A stretch of DNA of 64,000 bases from Diatrype stigma (GCA_022225965.2 JAKJXP020000006.1:1-64000); one strand, 5' to 3'; counted from the stretch's first letter, positions 35,106 through 46,990 are shown. Program-made: numbers and translations. Notes: generated by a model from the sequence alone, not told the origin.

Positions 35106-35384
35106 TCATCTTGCAGTAGCTTGCCGTGTTATACAGACATCGTCGCGGGCGGCGGTTTTGCAGACACGTCGATTGATGATCCAGTACTGCGAGGAACAGT
35201 TAGGTGAGATATCTATCAACAGGAGTTATAATTTGACTGTACTTACGCAGTTCCAGCGGGTGCCCTCACCAAGATCAGATGTATTACGAATTTGGAAGCA
35301 CTCGCTTGCATTCGACGATATGTCAATTGTGCTGAACCAGTAGACCACATCACAGCCTCTTGATCTGTGCTTTGATCGAAGCAT
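35106..35384 (-). CDS. Candidate small Cys-containing gene (72 aa; 5' end uncertain)
   Basis: Two minus-strand exons, 35247-35384 and 35106-35186, join across a well-formed 60-nt intron (GTAAGT donor, CTAAC branch, GCAG acceptor). The joined product holds SSNASECFQIRNTSDLGEG, then RWNC|YWIINRRVC and DDVCITRQATAR: four evenly placed cysteines as in small secreted proteins. The ATG at 35384 gives no signal peptide. A separate frame at 35469-35570 on the same strand (FFIIVPPPAFDAF then APRVPRNED) looks like a signal peptide with no ATG in front, so the real first exon may lie there or be broken. Family unknown; either a small secreted protein gene or its relic. Confidence 0.4.
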
Positions 35385-35620
35385 TCCTTCCAACGCATCA
35401 TGTCAACAAGACATGCCTACTTTAATCGGTGAGCATAGGTATATGGAGCCGGCTCATGGTGCGAAGTATCAGCCTGTGCTATTAGTAACCCGGCGTGCAA
35501 AATCCTCGTTTCGAGGCACTCTTGGCGCGAAAGCATCGAAGGCCGGTGGAGGCACAATAATGAAAAATCTGTATGTTGGGATAACTCTGTGGGTATTATA
35601 TATTATATATGAGTAGCACA

Positions 35621-35648
35621 CGGACGGACGGACGAACGAACGAACGGA
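35621..35648. repeat. Tandem GGAC/GAAC tetranucleotides
   Basis: cggacggacggac passes into gaacgaacgaacgg, just downstream of the DUF7707 gene stop. Confidence 0.85.
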
Positions 35649-35677
35649 TCCATGGGATGCCCCAGCCGTTCTTTGCC

Positions 35678-36855
35678 TCACATCCGAAACTTTCCATCCT
35701 CCCGCTCGCTCACCGTCTTCGGCCCGTCCCGGTACAGCGACGTGTCGTCCAGCTCCGCCACGAACACCTTCGGGCTGTCCAGCTCGGCGACCTCCGGGCG
35801 CGAGCGGCGGAAGGCCGCCGGAGACGGCGGCACCGGCATCTCGGCCGGCCGCTGCGTCGTCGTCGTCGTATCCAGCTCGTAGGAGGACCAGCCGTCGCCG
35901 TCTGAATCCAGCTTCTCGAACGGGCGGGCGGGATCGGAAAGGCGGGACCCGTGCTTCGCGTCTGCCCTGCCGTTATTGTTGTTCCTCCCCCGCCGGTAGA
36001 ACACGTACGCGACGCCGGCTAGCACCAGCGAGCCGCACACGAAGCCGGCTACCGCTATGCCGATCTTGGTCCCGGGGCTCTTCGACTCGCTGCTTTCGTC
36101 GCCGTCGGGATTCGATTCGTTCGGTGGCTCTGACGACGCGTCGGTCGCCGAGGGGGTGGTGGAGGCCGCGCCCCCGCCAGTGGTCGTGCTTCCAGCCGTT
36201 TTCGTGGCGTCGGAGTCTTCCTTCTGTCCTAGGGTCGATTGGTCCAGGGTGCCGCACTGCGACTTGATATCCTCGTCACAAGCCTTCTCGGATTCCGCGT
36301 CCCCGCCCGCCGCGCCGTGGCAGAGCCTGTAGGATTCATCGCATATGTACGTCGGCATCGTCATGGTGTAGTACTGCAGGCCTGGTGCTGTGCCATTGCC
36401 GCATTTGCAGGCATAGTCGAGGGTGTTCTGCACGCTGCTTTAGCCCAATCCATCATCGTCATCGTCATCGCCATCTTCGTGGTCGTCATCTTTTCGGACC
36501 AGGAGGGTTCACAGCACAGCACGACTTGGTGTGCAGCGGCTCCTGATTGTGTAGTTAGGAAACTTACATGGTCACACGAATTGGGACCAACCCCCTCGTC
36601 ACCACAGAGGGTCGCGCAGCTAGCGATTTGGTCATCACACCATTTCACTGGTTTCTCATGTCAGCGCCATGGCCTTGCCAACTAGAGGGTCGTGGACAGG
36701 CTGCCTGGGTTGGGTTCCATACTCCGGGTTTGCGGCGAGACCAAGTTCGGGTCGATGGTGATGTCTTCACTGCTCCTCCTGGTGTTCGCGGAAGGGGCCG
36801 CAGACGACGCCCAGGCTAGTAGCAAGAGGGCGGCGGTGAGTACGTGATGCTTCAT
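35678..36855 (-). CDS. DUF7707-type Cys-rich single-pass membrane protein
   Basis: Three exons, 36723-36855, 36568-36647 and 35678-36427, encode 320 residues in frame. Order: signal peptide (MKHHVLTAALLLLAWASS), then a Cys-rich extracellular module with ITIDPNLVSPQTR, KWCDDQIASCATLC, NTLDYACKCGNG and TYICDESYRLCH, as in the fungal DUF7707 family; a Ser/Thr/Glu-rich stalk (about 140-190); one membrane helix (about 192-215, ending in YRRGR); and a roughly 105-residue cytoplasmic tail. DUF7707 proteins are usually secreted or GPI-anchored; a transmembrane stalk suggests a wall or stress sensor, but that is inference. Exon 3 starts at AAC (36427) after GTGCAG because this alone keeps frame and the CDH-NTLDY motif. 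Confidence 0.82.
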
Positions 36856-37325
36856 CCTCCCCAATCCCCCGCCATGCATTGCTGATATAAATATTACACG
36901 TTCTCTTGAGAAGTCAAAAGGCGGACGAAGTTTTTTGTCGAGCAAATGGGAAAGCATGAACAGAAGCAGAAACGGTGGTGCTGCCTGATCCTCCAAGCCC
37001 CCCTGGGTGTTTGGTGGCCGGGGATTTTTTATTACCGTAAATAGGGAATGCGTTCTTCTATAACCTAATTCTGCCTTTCCCTCCTGACGATCTTTATCCG
37101 TGTGGCTCCATAATCAGGGGCTGTACTCAATGTTGACCAGTGGGAGGGCTGATTAAGTGGCTGCTTGCCGGAACAACCCATGCATCCAAGCGCTTACGCG
37201 GGACTATCCGCATCCTTCGTCCAGCGTATAGCGTATAGCGTATCGTATAGCTAGCATGCCAAGACTGAATCCAGTTCTTCTGAGTTCATGTTGCAAAAAG
37301 CTCTTTCTAATCGTTACATATATTT
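36856..37325. other. Intergenic gap
   Basis: About 470 bases between the DUF7707 promoter and the oxidase stop. GCGTATA is repeated three times near 37215-37240. No gene. Confidence 0.5.
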
Positions 37326-39016
37326 TCATAGTTTCGATGTAGATGGACCATCGTGATTCCATCCAGGCATGTCGGCAAGATCCTTCGCGGGCGCTGCACG
37401 TCTAGACTTGAGTGCATCGCCTCCGGGACGCCATCTCCAAGCACGGGTTAAATCTTCGGCCAGATTGCCCTCTAGCAGCTCCACGACATGCTTTCCGATG
37501 TTGGGCAACAGCTTGAACGAGTGTCTGTTGTGAAGTGTCAGTAAGCAAGCCAAGCTCGGTTGGACTTTCGAGACAACTGCTCACCCGCTGTCCCCAGTAG
37601 CTAAGATGAAGTTCTTCCATTTCGGATGCTCGCAGATTAACAGCGCCGCGTCGGCAGTATCCGTGCACCAGCAGAGTGCTCGGTTGAAGAGCTCCTTGTC
37701 TTGAAATCGTGGAAGAAATGTAGAAATGGCCCTCTTGATGTTAGCCTCAGACGAGTCGGGATACGTGTCTGTAGGGTGTTTCGCATGCGATCGAGGCACA
37801 GAGACCTGTTTTGGCGAAGGAGCACCGAAGGGCTGATGCTGCTTGAACCGAGTGAAGCCTGGGAACTCGTCGCACACCTTGACAATGCCTTTCCTGGGGA
37901 TAGTCAGTTGCTGCATTGATATGGCCACATAATACCATTGCCACTTACTCATTGGGCTCGAAGAAGAAACCGACATCACCATTATAAACTACAGGACAGT
38001 TCTTATACTCGGCGGCTTCCTCGGGGGTTAGCTGTATCATCGCATAGATCCATGCCTAGAGCTCCAGTTAGCATTCGGGTGGGTTAGTCCGTTCCTAACT
38101 GACTTCATATTGCTTACCTTTGAACAGCACTGGTCATCCAAGTCTACTAATGTAGGACTCCAGGCTCCGGCTGCGAGGACAACCTTATCGGCGAAGTACT
38201 TGGTCCCGTCCTCCGTCTCAACGCCGATGCAAGTTGTTCCATCGTCCCCGAAGAGGGGGCGTTTGAAGGATCCAGCACTACCCCAGTCTTCGATTAGCAA
38301 GGCCAGAACCCTCGGGAGGGCGAGATGGGTTGACTTGTTATCTTACCCGCCGAATCCGAATTTGACGCCACGCTCCCGCAATACTTCTCCGATCGCGTTG
38401 ATCGCTTTAGCCGCAGCCAACCACCCTCCATCGTGACTAAAGATGGCTTTCCATCCCTACAATAAAGTCATCGTCAGCATGGCTTGCTACAGGCTAGTAA
38501 GCTGGCAACACCTACGCTGATTTGGTCCCGTGGTAATAGCGGCATCTTGGCCAAGATCTCATCCTCGCTATCTAACCATTCATGGGTATCGCCCAGTCCA
38601 ACGTCGGCGTCGAGAAGAGCCTGGTATTCTTCTCGGAGGGACTTCAGGCCCTCTTCTGTGTGTTCACAGTCGAGCTAACTTCACATTTAGCACCGAAACC
38701 CCAACCAGTTGAAGGGCCTGGACCAAAAGCGTACTCTGCCAGTGTTGTGGAAGAAGGGCTTGAACAGCTCGTCGTTCTTCCACATGTCTCTTGCCTCCAG
38801 GCTAAGCTGTATGTCAACCTTGTTCCGCAGGCGAATGCCCATGATCTTGTTCAGGTCGTTTCCAGCAGATTGCGCCGAGGGTATGGGATAGGTGTCGAGC
38901 ACGGTGATGTTCTCAGGGGTGTATCCGGCCCGTATCAGGTGCAGCGCAGTCGACGATCCCATCGTGCCGCCGCCACCGGCGACGACGACCTTGGTATTTT
39001 CCCGAGACAGCGTCAT
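37326..39016 (-). CDS. Fructosyl amino acid oxidase (amadoriase)
   Basis: Seven exons, 38735-39016, 38516-38674, 38347-38456, 38118-38277, 37949-38055, 37585-37893 and 37326-37524, encode 441 residues, the usual length. The FAD Rossmann motif is altered to VVVAGGGGTMGSSTALHL, then AGNDLNKIM, GWKAIFSHDGGWLAAAKAIN, LAAGAWSPTLVDL, FFFEPNE and HSFKLLPNIGKHVVE. Cys347 in NRALCWCTDT is at the place where these enzymes bind FAD covalently. The family oxidises the ketoamine link of fructosyl (Amadori) amino acids to glucosone, amino acid and H2O2. The protein ends in SKL, a canonical PTS1, so it should go to peroxisomes. All introns are 55-69 nt. No frame damage was seen. Confidence 0.95.
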
Positions 39017-40415
39017 TATGTTTTGTCACAATTATTCCGACTTGTCACTTCGTGCTTTGAGAAGTCGACTCCTTGAATTCCAATCTCGACTAGCAACAAA
39101 TCCGATCCGGGCGGCAGCTGAGTGGTTCTTTTTGAATGCGAACAACTCCGTGGGCCCTTAGGTTGCCATTACTGAAAGCGAAGTCGCAATGAGCTTCGTG
39201 AGCTATCGATCAGGAATCACGCGATCATCGACTCATTCTCGCTGAGCTCTCGCAAAATCACGGGTTTACTATGTACTGGAGTTGGCCGTGTCGAGCCAGA
39301 CTTGACGAGCTTGAATTGAGTAATAGTTACAACGAGGGGTCGCGTATTGACCGGGACGGCGGTGGGGGGTGTGGGACATCGCGCCATCCGGTAGATCCAA
39401 TCGGCGGCGATATACATGGTACGAATTCCGATTGAAGGCTAATATATTCCTCCCGAACTGCTATCTTGGCCAAAGCAGGCTAGGTCCGTTTATCTCTGAG
39501 ATCTCACAAGATCGGGTATTACATAGTCTACGTACGTAGATGTCTTGCTCGGCTCAGCGTAATTCCTTCAGGTGTTACTTTTTTGTTGTTCAGCCGGTCT
39601 CGACGTTCTCCCGTATCCAATTTTGATAACACTCACTTCCTTTCAGCTGAAAATCAGATTTGGGCGCGACGATTCCATTCCCCTTCCCCTGCATCTCCAA
39701 AAGCGTCCATGTCACCCACATTACTCGTGCTCGGAGCCCACATAAGTCTCGACCCCTGAGGCTCGGCAACGCTAAAGCTAACTAAACACATAACGAGTAA
39801 GTTTCGTAGACGCAACTGTTATTCTTGCTCAGATAGGTTTAGCCGAGATGGGGTAGGCCGGCCAGTCATGAGTTGACCTGGTCCTTTCGAAGATTCTAAA
39901 CCCCCGAGTTCTCCCTTCAGAGCAGCCTAGGCTACGGGAGATGTTGGAGAGAGGCTGAAAGCGCCCCTTCCAAGCTGTTACGTTTGCCGAAGTAGGCTTG
40001 GAGCCGAGCAGACTAGACTAGAGCTCTCTTGTATCGAGTAAACATTGATCAGCTGCATTACAGACTAGCATACCAGATAGGCCCTTTCCGTATCTAATCC
40101 GGGGCCCCGAGATATACCACTTCAATTACCTAACAAGAATGTTACCCCAGCTTCAGGAGCCACCGCCGCGGTATACGGCCCTGGCAATCGATGGCCGAGT
40201 CACCAGTCATAGATAGATAAGCAGTAGTGAAAAGAGGCAAGAAGCCGCCGCCGAGCTACCAGGCTATACTGGCCCCCTAGATCGCATATATATCTTGGTT
40301 CATGGTCGCATTCTACAGCTGGTAGATCTGTTCAGCCCTCAGGTCTCTTGAACTCATCTCAGTTCAACCTTCGACCCACAGCATCCCCACGACAAGACAG
40401 ACAGACGCGTTCATC
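39017..40415. other. Divergent intergenic gap
   Basis: Holds the promoters of the oxidase (minus) and the UNC93-like gene (plus), about 1.4 kb. No gene inside is supported. Confidence 0.5.
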
Positions 40416-42587
40416 ATGTCGCACTTCGATGCTGCTCCCCCCAACACCCACGCGGGCGGGGATGACGATGCTCTCCGACCGCATGGCACCTTGCCGATGA
40501 ACCTGCCCGTCGAAGGAGACGAACATATCGACATGGATGCGTATCGGGCCTCGGTCCCGAAGTGGAAGCGAGTGTACCAGCACAGTCTGACGCAGATGCT
40601 GTTGATGAGTGTCCAGGCATTCTGCGGCCCGGCTATGGACGATGCTATTGCAGGTGAGTGTCACTCTGTCTGTGCACACGGATGGCCCACGGGCTGGTTG
40701 TGGAGATATTTACAACGGGGAGCTGGAAACTGACTGACCCCTTTCCTTAGGTCTCGGCGGTGGCGGTCTCGCAACCCCTCAGACGTACAACATCGCGTAT
40801 GTTACTATAGCCAAACTCAAAGAGTCTGAGCGTTGTGACTAACTGGATTTCTTATGTTCTAATTAGCACTGCGATCAACTATGCTATGCTTGCTCTCGGT
40901 ACGATCCCGTCGTCTGCCTCATTATGCAACTCGTTACTTGCGTGCTAACATGCGGAGCTAGTCTGCTGCTTTGGCGGTCCAATCGTAAACAGGCTGGGAA
41001 CGAAATGGGCCTTGGTCATCGGTGCCATGTCGTTCCCCATCGGCGGTTCGGCTTACTACTGCAACAGCAAGTTCGGCACGCAATGGGTCCGTATTCCCCC
41101 TTGAATGTGTCTCGGTCCGAATTAATACCGGGCCGTCATTATTTCGGAACGATTTGACTAACGAGTGAGCCTCCAACAGTATCTCATTTTCAGCGGTTTC
41201 GTCACAGGAATCGGCACTGGTTGCTGGTACGTGGCGGAGGCGGGAACCATCATGTCGCTTGCTCCGTCCCGCGCTCGAGGGAAATACCTGGCTCTTTGGA
41301 TCGTGGCCCGTAACCTCGGACAGCTCGTGGGAGGCTCAATCAAGTGAGTTTAGCAGATCAGTCCAACCTGGGTACTATATAATGCTAACGTGAAGTGTGC
41401 CACAAGCCTCGCGAAAAACCACGATGAAGGTGTTGTCGGTGGGATTACACCCGACACGTACATCGCATTCTTGATCATCGAGTGTATGGCGTGAGTATTT
41501 CCCAGTACCCCAGCAGCTGCTCAACGTAACGTGGACGTGATGTGCTAACTAAGCCAGCCTGCCAACCGCTTTCCTCATCTCGCCTCTTCAACATGTTGTT
41601 CGATCCGACGGCACCAGGATCCTTGTCTCGGAGAAGCTCAGCACTCGGCAAGAGACGAAGCTCATCAAGAAAACCTTGACTTCTAAACTCATCCTGCTTT
41701 CTGCTTTCTGGGCGCTCTGGTCATTCTTCTACGGGTGAGATATCTAGTCAGACTCGTCTATACGTGAGGAATCTGAGGTTGCTAACACTACGAAGCGGAA
41801 CCTGGTCGACCTATCTAGGCACATACTTCTCTGTCCGCGCTCGAGCTCTGTCATCCCTCATCTCGCCGTTCCTCTGCATGTGAGTAGTCTTACAAGCTGC
41901 AATTCGTTGTCGTCGCCCTACTAATCATACATAGTGTCGGTTGCTTTGGCCTTGGCTTCATCCTTGATATGAAAGGAGTTAGTCAACGGCGGAGGGCTCA
42001 GATCGGCCTGTTCGTCGTTATCGTACTTAACCTAGGCGTTTACATCTGGTCAATCGTCATGCAGGTGGGGTTCAATGCCGTCGACCCCGGAAAGATCGAC
42101 TGGGATGACTCGCTATACCCGAAGGCTTTCCTTCCCTATTTCTTCATCCAAACTACCGGGCCGCTGTCGCAGTCGTACATGTATTGGCTCTTGTCGTCCT
42201 TCGCCACAGACGCGCAAGGTGAGCTTCAATGGCTGCTATCCCCATCGAACATGTGCACTGACGTTATATCTACTAGCCAATGTCCGCAATGGTGCCGCGT
42301 TCCGTTGTCTCGAAGCCATAGGCCAGGCAATCTCTTACGGCATGAACACCCAGATCACGACCTCCCCACTCATTGGCTTGTAAGTTGCCCTACCCCTTCG
42401 AACGTAGTCGGACACAAGCATTAACATCGATAGTTGCGTGACATTTGCTCTCATGGCGGCCAGCGTCGGCCCGATGATTGTTCTGGTCAACTCCACGCCA
42501 GACCAGATCCCAGCCGATCTTATTCTCGAGGGCAAGGAGAAAGAGAAACTGGAAAAGCTTTCGGTTATTGAGCCGTCAAAAGTATGA
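40416..42587 (+). CDS. UNC93-like major facilitator superfamily transporter
   Basis: Eleven exons keep one frame to TGA: 40416-40653, 40751-40796, 40867-40898, 40962-41086, 41180-41343, 41407-41490, 41558-41734, 41796-41879, 41935-42218, 42277-42379 and 42434-42587, giving 496 residues. Key segments are the soluble N-terminus, QMLLMSVQAFCGPAMDDAIAGLGGGG, RLGTKWALVIGAMSF, EAGTIMSLAPSRARGKYLALW and WALWSFFYGGTWSTY, followed by GLFVVIVLNLGVYIW and ISYGMNTQITTS, the layout of fungal UNC-93-like membrane proteins with about 10-12 spans. Substrate is unknown. Two exons are only 32 and 46 nt. One donor, GTCCGT at 41087, is weak but required by frame. It heads toward the inverted-repeat element. Confidence 0.88.
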
Positions 42588-43481
42588 TTCTCTAGCGAAA
42601 AGGGGTTTACAGTGCGAGATAGTGTGTTACATAACGACGAATAAACGTGGAATTTTATACAAGTAGATACCTGATCAATGAATGATGTTCAGCGAATGGG
42701 ACCTGGTCTCCTGGGCGATGCATGTATAATTACTACTATACCTACACAGACAGGTGAGACAAACAGGCTTGGCACTCCAGTCACAAAAAGGGGTAAGGGA
42801 TTAGGTAAGTCGAGCTATAAACCAACAGAAGGATATATCCAGGCCGTTATGCTGCTCGTTCGAGTTATCGCTATCTCCCAGACTTGGTAGAGGCGTATAA
42901 TATTTCGACTATAGGACTTTATCGTGATAGTACGTAATGTGAATCTATGGTGGGCTCAGCGGTCAGCGTTATCTTTCAAGATCAACCCTGGCTTGGGGTG
43001 CTATAGTATGGGTTACTTAAGGGGTTCCTATTGTATCACAAGGTTTGATTCCCCTTTCCTACCAATGCCGAGCAACATACATGCAGGTGTTAGTAGGTGC
43101 ATGAGCAGATTATGTCATCGGCATGCGATTCATATCAGTCTGGTAAAATTTGAATAGGTGCGTGCAGGAAGGAGATGTTCGAATTGATATAGGTACTTGA
43201 CATATCTATATACACCGGTATGCTGGAGCACTTTGTTCGCTGGGTGAGTTATAGTATGTACATATATGTAGGTTTGTATGTATGGAAATGTGGTTGATAC
43301 AGCCAGGCAGCTGCTAGGCTGGTGCCTGGCAGGCCCTGGCTAGGGCTCTATAACTTTCAACTTCGTCCATATTAGCGCATGATACCGTGCCTGGACGTGC
43401 CCTGACACCCTGACGACACCCCTCTAGCTAACTAAATCGCTCTGTAGTTGTACTCTGAACCAATAATAGTGCTAAGCCCTA
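42588..43481. other. Intergenic gap
   Basis: 3' side of the UNC93-like gene, then AT-richer DNA up to the inverted-repeat element. No gene. Confidence 0.5.
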
Positions 43482-43565
43482 CCCGTTGGTCCATGCGGAA
43501 AATGGACACCCTAAGCAGAGCTTAGTTGGTCATTAGTGCTGTAACCTCCCTAATACTGTAACCAA
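43482..43565 (+). repeat. Left 84-bp terminal inverted repeat
   Basis: Matches the reverse complement of 44259-44342 except at two sites. Contains CTAAGCAGAGCTTAG, a perfect 6-bp stem with AGA loop, and TCCAT...ATGGA. Confidence 0.9.
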
Positions 43566-44258
43566 GCCTTTAAACTGTTATAATTAAATAACAAAAAATC
43601 CCTTAAAGATGCAATTTGCTGTCGGAAGATAATTCGGATTTTACGATTCAAACCATATATATATCGTAATAATGCATGCAATCTTTTTTATAAATACGTA
43701 AGGGTTTATAATTTATATATTATATAATAACAGTTTTAGCGTAAAATAAAAATGATAAAAATAAACCAAAACCGAAATAATATACGCGTTTACGTAATAA
43801 AGCGAATAAAACAAATACGGAATTTTTCCGGCTTATATATAAAAAGTTATACGGTATTATATAAATATATGCATTATATAGAAATTAGCTAGTATATGCT
43901 GCATTTTTCGATTTTCAGGCTTATATAATGAAATTCTTAAATAAAACCTACAGTTTTAAAGGTTTTTATTTTTTAAAAAATGTTACAAGTATCTTTATTT
44001 TGTAAAGAATCGAATTTCGAAAAGTTTGGATTTTTATCATTTTTATTTGCGCTAAAATTAAAGAGTGTTTAAAGTTTCTTTTAAAAAACTAAAAACCTTA
44101 AACGTATATCTTTAGGTTTTAATATATTACATAACATATATAAAAAATATAAATACGTCCGGTTTTAGTCTTTTACTTAAATATCCTCATATCGTTTAAA
44201 CGAATAAATTACCTTTTAAACCTATAAAGTTATATATAAAAACGTAAAAAAAGGTAGT

Positions 44259-44342
44259 TTGGTTACAGTACTAGGGAGGTTACAGCATTAATGACCAACT
44301 AAGCTCTGCTTAGGGTGTCCATTTTCCGCATGGACCAACGGG
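44259..44342 (-). repeat. Right 84-bp terminal inverted repeat
   Basis: Reverse complement of the left repeat, with transitions at two sites. Confidence 0.9.
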
Positions 44343-44924
44343 TACATACTAGCTTAACGTATGAACTTCATTCAACCTCTAGAGAGACAGGCCAGGTTCC
44401 GTGGTTTCAACCTCCCGGCATATCAAGATGATACCACATCTGCCGATCACCAGGATATCTATGGATGAAGATAACAGATAACAACTTGGGCTAGAGACGT
44501 ACGATCGCCCAGGGGTTGGCCGCATTGCGATATGGTTTCGATCGTTTATCATGAGCAGCAGCCTTCGTCTGAGATAACGCTCCTGGAGTCCTGGCCAGCT
44601 CGACCTGATTGGTGAATGGCAACATCGTACGCACGTCCGATCCGGACGCGCGGATCTGATAAGTATGACTGCGTTCAACCTTACAGAAGGCAGGCGGTCG
44701 CCTCGAGTTTCAGGTCCCTCAATCGATCCTGCTCTATGCTTTGCTTTGGGATCGTTTATAAGCATCATAGAGCTCTGCTTCCCTGATATACTATAGAAAC
44801 TTCATGCTGCTACTTGCTAAGGTACCATTGCTTATCAAACAGGCCACGATTATATATACCAGTATCTTGTTTATTCATTGCACTAGAACACTGCTCTCCA
44901 ACTAGTGCTATTTATAGGGAAGCA
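44343..44924. other. Upstream region of the permease
   Basis: Nothing but short frames. In-frame codons run back from the permease ATG to 44814, so a longer N-terminus is possible but unlikely because the ATG at 44925 has the family-like start. Confidence 0.5.
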
Positions 44925-46990
44925 ATGGCAACCGGCGGCGGAAAAGAGAATACTACTTCCCCGGATGGAGAGAAAGTCCATTCAGGGGTACGTGACCCGG
45001 AAAACGTCGTGGTCGCCATCGCCGGCCAAGGGCAAGCCGTCAACGCTGCCGGCTACAAGGACCAATTGACTCGCCAATATGGACTGTTCGGGATCGTGGG
45101 TATCGCACTCACTGTTGACAATGCATGGGCAGCTCTGGGGTCCTCCATCTCTGTCTCGATCCGTAAGTAGGTGTCACAAGTATAAGGGCCCCACAACAGC
45201 TGACACGTCTTGGATCTCACCGGCAGTCAATGGCGGGCCTCCGGGTCTCATCTTCGGCCTTATCGTGGCAGTCTTCTACTATTCGTTCATCGGGCTGAGC
45301 TTAGCTGAGGTACGTATCATGCCGTCAGCCACATGGCTTTGCCAATCCATCACCACCACCAATCATCAATCACCGATCACCAGTCACCAATCACGTTCCG
45401 CAACATCTCCGAACCTGGTCTGACGCTCTTGGAAAAAGCTCGCTTCGTCGGTGCCGACGGCGGGCGGGGTCTACCACTGGGCCACCATCGCCGCCGGGCC
45501 GCGGTGGGGGCGGATGGTGGGCTTCTTCACCGGCTGGCTCAACTTCTACGGGTGGATGTTCGACCTGGCGGCGCTGGTCCAGATCGCCGCCAACATCCTC
45601 GTGCAGATGTACGCGACCTGGCACCCGGGCTACGCGGCCGAGCCCTGGCACGTCTACGTCGCCTTCCTCGGCGTGCTCTGGGCCTCGACGCTGTTCATCG
45701 TCTTCGCGAACCCGCTCGTGCCGCACGCCCAGAACGCCGGCATGTTCTTCGTCGTGGTCGGCGGCCTCGTCACCATCGTCGTCATCGCGGCGATGCCGTC
45801 GACCCACGCTTCCAACCACTTCGTCTGGGGCTCGTTTCAGGAGAACAACTTGACTGGGTGGCAAGGCGGCGTCGCTTTCTTACGGCATGTACCTATACTG
45901 CACCGTGTTGGTTCGTCCCTGTTGTGGTTGCTAACCTATTCGCAGTGCGTATACCGTTCTTTCGTGATACCTTATCATAAATACTCTCTTTCCATTCTCA
46001 AGTTTAGTCCTGAAGCTCCAGGACGACAGGCTAACGTGTCGCAGTCGGGGTGCTGAACGGGGCGTTCACGGTGGGGACCCCTGACGCAATCACCCATATT
46101 GCTGAAGAGCTCCCGCAACCAAGGAGGGACTTACCCAGAGCCATTGGTCTACAGATCGGCTTAGGCGGGTTATATGCCTTCGTCTTCGCCATAGCGTTAA
46201 GCTATGCGATAACAGATCTAGAGATACTTCAGACGGTGACCAACACCTACCCTCTGGCAGGCATATACTTGCAGGCAACTGGCAGTCCCGGCGGAACCTT
46301 CGGGCTGCTTTTCATCCTGTTCCTCAGCACCATATGTTGCTGTGTTGGCACGGTTTTGACCAACTCGCGGACATATTGGGCTCTGGCCCGTGACAATGCC
46401 GTGCCTTTCTCCAGCATCTTTGGTCGGGTCAACGAAAAGCTCAGTTGCCCTGTTTATGCGACCTTATTCGTATCCGCCGTCGCCACTGGGTTAGGCGCAA
46501 TTCCGTTGGGAAGTTCAAGCGCGTTCCTTGCCCTGACTGGATCCTTCATCGTCTTGACGACCGTGTCGTACGCCATTCCCTTGACCGCAAATATGTTGAC
46601 CGGTCGCAGGTTTTTCCCCGCGGGGCCGTTCCATCTAGGCAAATTCGGATGGGGTGTGAACTTTGTAGCGGTCTTGTTCATTACTTTGTTCGATATTCTC
46701 TTCTGCTTCCGTAAGTACAGTCTGGATATTAGATGTCCATTATGTTTGTCTCGGTGCTGACTAGTGGCCCAGCATACTCTCTTCCTACATCTGTCCCTTC
46801 CATGAACTATAATAGTGTCATCGTTGTCGGCGTATTGGCAATCTCTGGCCTCTGGTGGCTGATCCATGCGACGCGGCATTACCCTGGGCCGAGGGTTATG
46901 CATTTATACATCCATGACGATGAAGTATCCCCTACTAAACTGGAAAACCAAAAGTATCCTCCGATGATGGATACATCTATCAAGGAATAA
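44925..46990 (+). CDS. Amino acid/choline permease (APC family)
   Basis: Five exons: 44925-45162, 45227-45309, 45439-45910 (3' end uncertain), 46045-46710 and 46773-46990, about 550-558 residues. Conserved parts are GLFGIVGIALTVDNAWAALG, AELASSVPTAGGVYHWA, FTGWLNFYGWMFDL, PDAITHIAEELPQPRRDLPR, and NSRTYWALARDNAVPFS. These match fungal APC-type transporters of the GABA/choline (HNM1/UGA4) branch with 12 membrane spans, at the plasma membrane. The junction from exon 3 to exon 4 is abnormal: the family reads on from GVAFL directly to GVLNGAF, which needs a cut at 45883 (no GT donor), while real GT donors (45911 GTTCGT or 45905 GTGTTG) would insert extra residues. The gene may therefore be impaired. 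Confidence 0.82.

Larger units (their letters stand above)
43482..44342. mobile_element. Non-autonomous DNA transposon (MITE-like, TA flanks)
   Basis: An 861-bp block has near-perfect 84-bp terminal inverted repeats starting CCCGTTGGTCCATGCGGAAA on the left and its reverse complement on the right, and is flanked by TA on both sides (43480-43481 and 44343-44344), the target-site pattern of Tc1/mariner/Pogo-Fot1 elements. The two repeats differ at only two positions, both transitions. The middle (43566-44258) is extremely AT-rich with no coding frame, like DNA hit by repeat-induced point mutation. It lacks a transposase. It lies in the gap between two transporter genes and disrupts no gene. Confidence 0.82.

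Noticed and set aside
34876..35343. 155-codon plus-strand frame
   Set aside because: Antisense to the better-supported spliced minus-strand candidate; no motif of its own.
43035..43060. B-box-like ggtttgattcccc suggesting a tRNA
   Set aside because: No matching A box, acceptor stem or anticodon arm could be folded around it.
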